A stretch of DNA of 7,860 nt, taken from NCBI GenBank assembly GCA_003453435.1, contig DMLH01000072.1:1-7860 (forward strand). The letters are read 5' to 3'. The notes under the pieces were generated by a model. The model was not told where the DNA came from. It searched no databases and worked only from the letters and a program-made list of their open reading frames with translations. Made by a program: the position numbers and the translations under genes. The stretch is from Clostridiales bacterium (lineage in GTDB: Bacteria > Bacillota > Clostridia > Christensenellales > UBA1242). This document shows, piece after piece, positions 4,940-7,860 of the stretch (the stretch's first letter is position 1; every line of letters begins with the position of its first letter).

Positions 4940-5836
4940 TTAAATTTTCGGTTCAAATCCTTCAAAAATCACATTGTCTGAGCATTGAATTGCTTTTATA
5001 TATTCCTCTTGTTTTTTTACTGTCCAAGTTAGTAGTGGTACTTCAAGTTTTTTCGTAAATCTGTTTGGTAAATTGTTTATGTCATAACTTACAAAGTCCT
5101 GATGAGTATATTTTTTCATACCAAGTCTTTTTAAAATTGCTTTCTTAATAAAACTAAGTTTTACGCCTTTAAAATAACTTGAAAGTTGGCCTCTCCATAT
5201 TTTTGGGGCATGCTCATAAAACCATTTAAGAGTGTAAGGGTTAAAACTTTGAATTGCATATTCGCCTTTATAATTTTTTAGTAAGTCCAGTACGCGTTTT
5301 TCAAGTTCTCCAACCTTGTCATTATTTTTAATTTCAACAAGAAGTGGAGTTTTGCCATTTACAAGTTTTAAAACCTCTTCAAGTGTTGGTATTTTTTCGT
5401 CACTTTCCAAAAGTTTAATACTTTTCAGTTCCTCTTTTGTAATGTTTTGAATGTATTTATCTTTTTCAGTCATTCTGCTCATTTTGCTGTCGTGAAATAC
5501 TACCGGTGTGCCATCTTCGACTGCCTGAACATCAAGTTCTATTGCATATCCATATTCGATTGCATTTTTAAACGCAGCAAGGCTGTTTTCCGGATACTCT
5601 TTGTTCCAAAAACCTCTATGTGCAATCATCTTTTCTACCAAAAAACTTTTCCAAATGTCATCGCCTTCTTTGTGTCCAAAATAATATTCTTTTTCTTCAA
5701 CAACGCTTTCTTTCTTTTTTGTTTGTTTATTCTGTTGCTGGGTTTTTTGTTTACGATTTGATAATTGTTTTTTTTGTGATTTTTTTTCGTTTTTTTGCAA
5801 CTTTTTTTCTTGTACTTTTGTGTTTTTATTTTTCAT
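4940..5836 (-). CDS. Glycerophosphodiester phosphodiesterase family protein with a Lys/Gln-rich N-terminal tail
   Basis: GDPD enzymes hydrolyse glycerophosphodiesters to glycerol-3-phosphate and an alcohol, recycling phospholipid head groups; they need a divalent metal. The 298-residue protein has the TIM-barrel signature from residue 71: IAHRGF (H73, R74), PENS (82-85), IELDVQ (E100, D102), FHD (H115), VEIK (E168), QSFNP (195-199) and a late LTWTVKK (279-285). All expected catalytic and metal residues are present. Most relatives are about 230-250 residues and begin close to 'IAHRG'. Here a tail of about 50 residues precedes, made almost only of K, Q, N, E, S and T, with no signal peptide or membrane segment, so the enzyme is probably cytoplasmic. 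The ATG at 5836-5834 has no Shine-Dalgarno but sits exactly at the predicted transcription start. An internal Met at residue 70 would be too close to the active-site strand to be an obvious alternative. The gene is convergent with uvrC and divergent from lepA. Confidence 0.9.
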   Translation of the reverse strand: MKNKNTKVQEKKLQKNEKKSQKKQLSNRKQKTQQQNKQTKKKESVVEEKEYYFGHKEGDDIWKSFLVEKMIAHRGFWNKEYPENSLAAFKNAIEYGYAIELDVQAVEDGTPVVFHDSKMSRMTEKDKYIQNITKEELKSIKLLESDEKIPTLEEVLKLVNGKTPLLVEIKNNDKVGELEKRVLDLLKNYKGEYAIQSFNPYTLKWFYEHAPKIWRGQLSSYFKGVKLSFIKKAILKRLGMKKYTHQDFVSYDINNLPNRFTKKLEVPLLTWTVKKQEEYIKAIQCSDNVIFEGFEPKI

Positions 5837-5842
5837 ATTGTT

Positions 5843-5871
5843 ATTTTATCACATTAATAAAATTCTAGCAA
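5843..5871 (-). promoter_or_regulatory. Promoter of the phosphodiesterase gene, start codon at the predicted +1
   Basis: On the minus strand: TTGCTA (5871-5866), 17-base spacer ending TGTGA (5853-5849), and TAAAAT (5848-5843). The A of the ATG (5836) is 7 bases past the hexamer, the normal distance to +1. The 11-mer TGTGATAAAAT is identical to that of asnS. Confidence 0.7.
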
Positions 5872-5893
5872 ATGTTTTTATTTGTAATTACAT

Positions 5894-5921
5894 TTGATTA
5901 TTTTGTAAAATTTGATATAAT
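5894..5921 (+). promoter_or_regulatory. Promoter of lepA
   Basis: TTGATT (5894-5899), a 16-base spacer, and a consensus TATAAT (5916-5921) preceded by TGA (5913-5915). The predicted start near 5928 gives a leader of about 48 bases with no obvious structure. AGAAGG (5964-5969) six bases before the ATG is the ribosome site. Confidence 0.75.
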
Positions 5922-5975
5922 TATATAGATTTTACAGAAAGCGGTAAATAATCATAAAACTCTAGAAGGTATTAA

Positions 5976-7769
5976 ATGACAGATAAATCACACATAAGAA
6001 ATTTTTGCATTATTGCACATATTGACCATGGCAAAAGCACGCTTGCAGATAGGCTTATTGAAAAAACTGGACTTGTTGCAAAGCGTGATATGAAAGATCA
6101 ATTGCTTGACAACATGGAACTTGAGCGTGAAAGGGGAATAACAATTAAACTAACACCAACCAAAATGAACTATGTTTATAATGGCGAGAATTACGAACTT
6201 AATTTGATTGACACCCCCGGGCACGTTGATTTTTCGTACGAGGTTTCACGAAGTTTAGCCGCGTGTGAAGGCGCAATACTAATTGTTGATGCAACGCAAG
6301 GTGTACAAGCACAAACACTTGCAAATTTATATCTCGCTATTGAAAATGATTTAGAGATTTTGCCAGTTATAAATAAAATAGATTTGCAAAGTGCAGATAT
6401 ACCTAATGCAATTAAAGAAATTGAGGAGATTTGTGGCTTAGATGGAAAGAATGCACCACAAATCAGCGCAAAAAATGGTATTAATATTGAAGATGTTTTA
6501 AACAAGATTGTTACAGATATTCCAGCCCCAAAAGGCGAGGAAAACGCGCCACTAAAAGCCCTTATTTTTGATAGTTATTACGATAACTACCGCGGTGCAA
6601 TTTGTATGGTGAGGATAAAAGAAGGTAGTATTAAGCCAGATCAAACGATCAAAATGTTTTCAACTGGCAGAGAGTACGAGGTTGTTGAAGTTGGATATTT
6701 TGAGCCTCAGTGCGTACCTTGCGATGAGTTAAAGGCAGGCGAAGTTGGTTGGATATCTGCAAGTATTAAAACAATTAGTGATATTAAAGTTGGCGATACA
6801 ATTTTTAGAAAGGACCAGCCAATTTATGATCCACTTCCAGGATACAAAGAAGCAGTGCCAATGGTTTATTGCGGTATATTTTTGGAAGATGGCAGTAAAT
6901 ATCAAGAGCTCAAAGATGCATTAGAAAAACTTAAACTAAACGATGCAAGTTTAAGTTATGAGCCAGAAAAAAGTGAAGCATTAGGCAGTGGGTTTTTGTG
7001 CGGGTTTTTAGGTCTGCTTCATATGGAAATTGTGCAGGAAAGGCTTGAGCGAGAATTTGACCTTGATATTATTTCAACAACTCCTAGTGTTAATTATAAA
7101 ATTTTAAAAACAAATGGCGAGCAAATGGAAATTTCAAACCCAGCCAGTATGCCAAAACCACAAGAAATCGATACAATTAGTGAACCTTGGTGCAGTGTTG
7201 AAATTTTCACGCCTCCTGAATATGTTGGCGGGCTTATAAGTCTTTGCATTGAAAAACGTGGCGAGCAAAAAGATTTAAAATATATTGATAGTAAACGTGT
7301 AAATCTATCTTTTGATATGCCACTCAATGAAATCATTAGCGACTTTTTTGATAAAGTTAAAAGTGCAAGTAAAGGTTATGCTAGCCTTGATTATGAAATT
7401 AAGGAATATAGACCAAGTGACCTTGTTAAAATGGACGTGCTTTTAAATGGGGAAATGTGTGATGCTCTATCTACAATTGTGTATAGGCCAAACGCATACA
7501 GCCGTGGCAAAGCAATAACCGAAAAACTTAAAGAAATACTTCCAAGGCAAATGTTTGAAATTCCAATTCAGGCTGCAATTGGTGGTAAAATAATTGCAAG
7601 GGAAACCATTAAGGCAATGCGTAAAGACGTGCTTGCTAAGTGCTATGGCGGAGATATCACACGAAAGAAAAAACTTCTTGAAAAACAAAAGAAGGGCAAA
7701 AAAAGAATGAGACAACTTGGCAAAGTGCAAATTCCAAGTGATGCTTTCATAAGTTTACTTAAAATATAA
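5976..7769 (+). CDS. lepA: Elongation factor 4 (LepA), ribosome-associated GTPase
   Basis: LepA/EF4 is a translational GTPase that binds the ribosome and has been linked to back-translocation, stress recovery and 30S assembly. The 597 residues match the usual length of about 600. The GTP-binding domain shows G1 AHIDHGKST (14-22), the switch I RGIT (53-56), G3 DTPGH (79-83), G4 NKID (133-136) and G5 SAK (164-166). Domain II and the EF-G-like domains follow. The C-terminal LepA-specific domain has the family block GGDITRKKKLLEKQKKGKKR and the ending QIPSDAFISLL. There is no frameshift and no missing motif. The start is supported by AGAAGG at a 6-base spacing and by MTDKSHIRNF leading directly into the first strand. 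In many Firmicutes lepA is followed by hemW; here a strong terminator follows at once, so lepA appears to be transcribed alone. Confidence 0.98.
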   Translation: MTDKSHIRNFCIIAHIDHGKSTLADRLIEKTGLVAKRDMKDQLLDNMELERERGITIKLTPTKMNYVYNGENYELNLIDTPGHVDFSYEVSRSLAACEGAILIVDATQGVQAQTLANLYLAIENDLEILPVINKIDLQSADIPNAIKEIEEICGLDGKNAPQISAKNGINIEDVLNKIVTDIPAPKGEENAPLKALIFDSYYDNYRGAICMVRIKEGSIKPDQTIKMFSTGREYEVVEVGYFEPQCVPCDELKAGEVGWISASIKTISDIKVGDTIFRKDQPIYDPLPGYKEAVPMVYCGIFLEDGSKYQELKDALEKLKLNDASLSYEPEKSEALGSGFLCGFLGLLHMEIVQERLEREFDLDIISTTPSVNYKILKTNGEQMEISNPASMPKPQEIDTISEPWCSVEIFTPPEYVGGLISLCIEKRGEQKDLKYIDSKRVNLSFDMPLNEIISDFFDKVKSASKGYASLDYEIKEYRPSDLVKMDVLLNGEMCDALSTIVYRPNAYSRGKAITEKLKEILPRQMFEIPIQAAIGGKIIARETIKAMRKDVLAKCYGGDITRKKKLLEKQKKGKKRMRQLGKVQIPSDAFISLLKI

Positions 7770-7776
7770 AAATAAA

Positions 7777-7813
7777 ATATCAGTGTGCAAAATGAAGCAT
7801 ATTGATATTTTTT
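7777..7813 (+). terminator. Intrinsic terminator after lepA
   Basis: ATATCAGTGTGC (7777-7788) pairs with GCATATTGATAT (7797-7808) in a 12-pair stem with two G-U pairs around an 8-base loop, followed by T6 (7808-7813). A-T pairs extend the base of the stem. Confidence 0.88.
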
Positions 7814-7854
7814 GTAGCAATAGCAAAATTAGATAAAAAATTTTAAAAAAGTTG

Positions 7855-7860
7855 TTGACA
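7855..7860 (+). promoter_or_regulatory. Consensus -35 (TTGACA) cut by the window edge
   Basis: TTGACA are the last six bases. It follows the lepA terminator and an AT-rich stretch, where the next gene's promoter is expected. Its -10 is outside the window, so this is only a hint of a rightward transcription unit. Confidence 0.3.

Noticed and set aside
5447..5868. Two plus-strand reading frames of 104 and 82 residues rich in Phe
   Set aside because: They are antisense shadows of the GDPD gene, caused by its A-rich codons; no ribosome sites.
6191..7730. Three minus-strand reading frames inside lepA
   Set aside because: Antisense shadows of a highly conserved gene, with no ribosome site or known similarity.
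1..7769. Reassigned TGA codon, because no intact gene stops with TGA
   Set aside because: Seven stops (six TAA, one TAG) are too few, no in-frame TGA is read through, and Trp is coded by TGG throughout.
1..7860. CRISPR array, insertion sequence or large novel system
   Set aside because: No regularly spaced repeats, transposase frames or terminal inverted repeats were seen; the window is mainly housekeeping genes.

Overview
The window comes from a low-GC, Gram-positive-like bacterium, probably an uncultured Firmicutes/Clostridia-type lineage. The evidence is AT-rich codon use, short intergenic gaps with intrinsic terminators (hairpin plus T-run), GGAGG-type ribosome sites, and housekeeping proteins of Firmicutes type. 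Tryptophan is always TGG and the intact genes stop with TAA or TAG, so the standard bacterial code fits. No taxonomic assignment finer than this is possible by eye.

Layout, left to right. (1) 1-112 is the last 36 codons of a gene whose product looks like the S1-domain end of polynucleotide phosphorylase, closed by a bidirectional terminator. (2) A 61-residue Leu-rich, CGCGC-ending small protein on the minus strand (181-366) is divergent from an ArsR-family regulator (500-850). The gap holds overlapping ATATG/CATAT inverted repeats that look like an operator. (3) 851-1067 holds a probable structured RNA of about 120 nt with its own terminator, then the asnS promoter. (4) asnS (1068-2456) ends in a bidirectional terminator. 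(5) 2505-2755 holds frameshifted scraps of an unidentified minus-strand gene. (6) uvrC (2804-4621) has a terminator whose 5' arm contains the uvrC stop codon. (7) 4649-4798 is a clearly decayed XRE-family regulator on the minus strand. (8) A glycerophosphodiester phosphodiesterase with an unusual Lys/Gln-rich N-terminal tail (minus strand, 4940-5836) is divergent from lepA (5976-7769). A strong terminator closes lepA, and a lone TTGACA at the window edge suggests another transcription unit beyond.

The intact genes are mostly single-gene units, each with its own promoter and terminator. Five of them share an extended -10 of the form TGA-TAWAAT (TGTGATAAAAT occurs twice). For the phosphodiesterase gene, and probably uvrC, this -10 lies so close to the ATG that the mRNA would have almost no leader, and no Shine-Dalgarno is present. 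The other genes have normal leaders.

The core genes (pnp, asnS, uvrC, lepA) are ordinary. The parts worth attention are the ArsR/small Cys peptide pair, the structured RNA before asnS, the leaderless-type starts, the tailed phosphodiesterase and the two decayed genes. No large novel system is visible.
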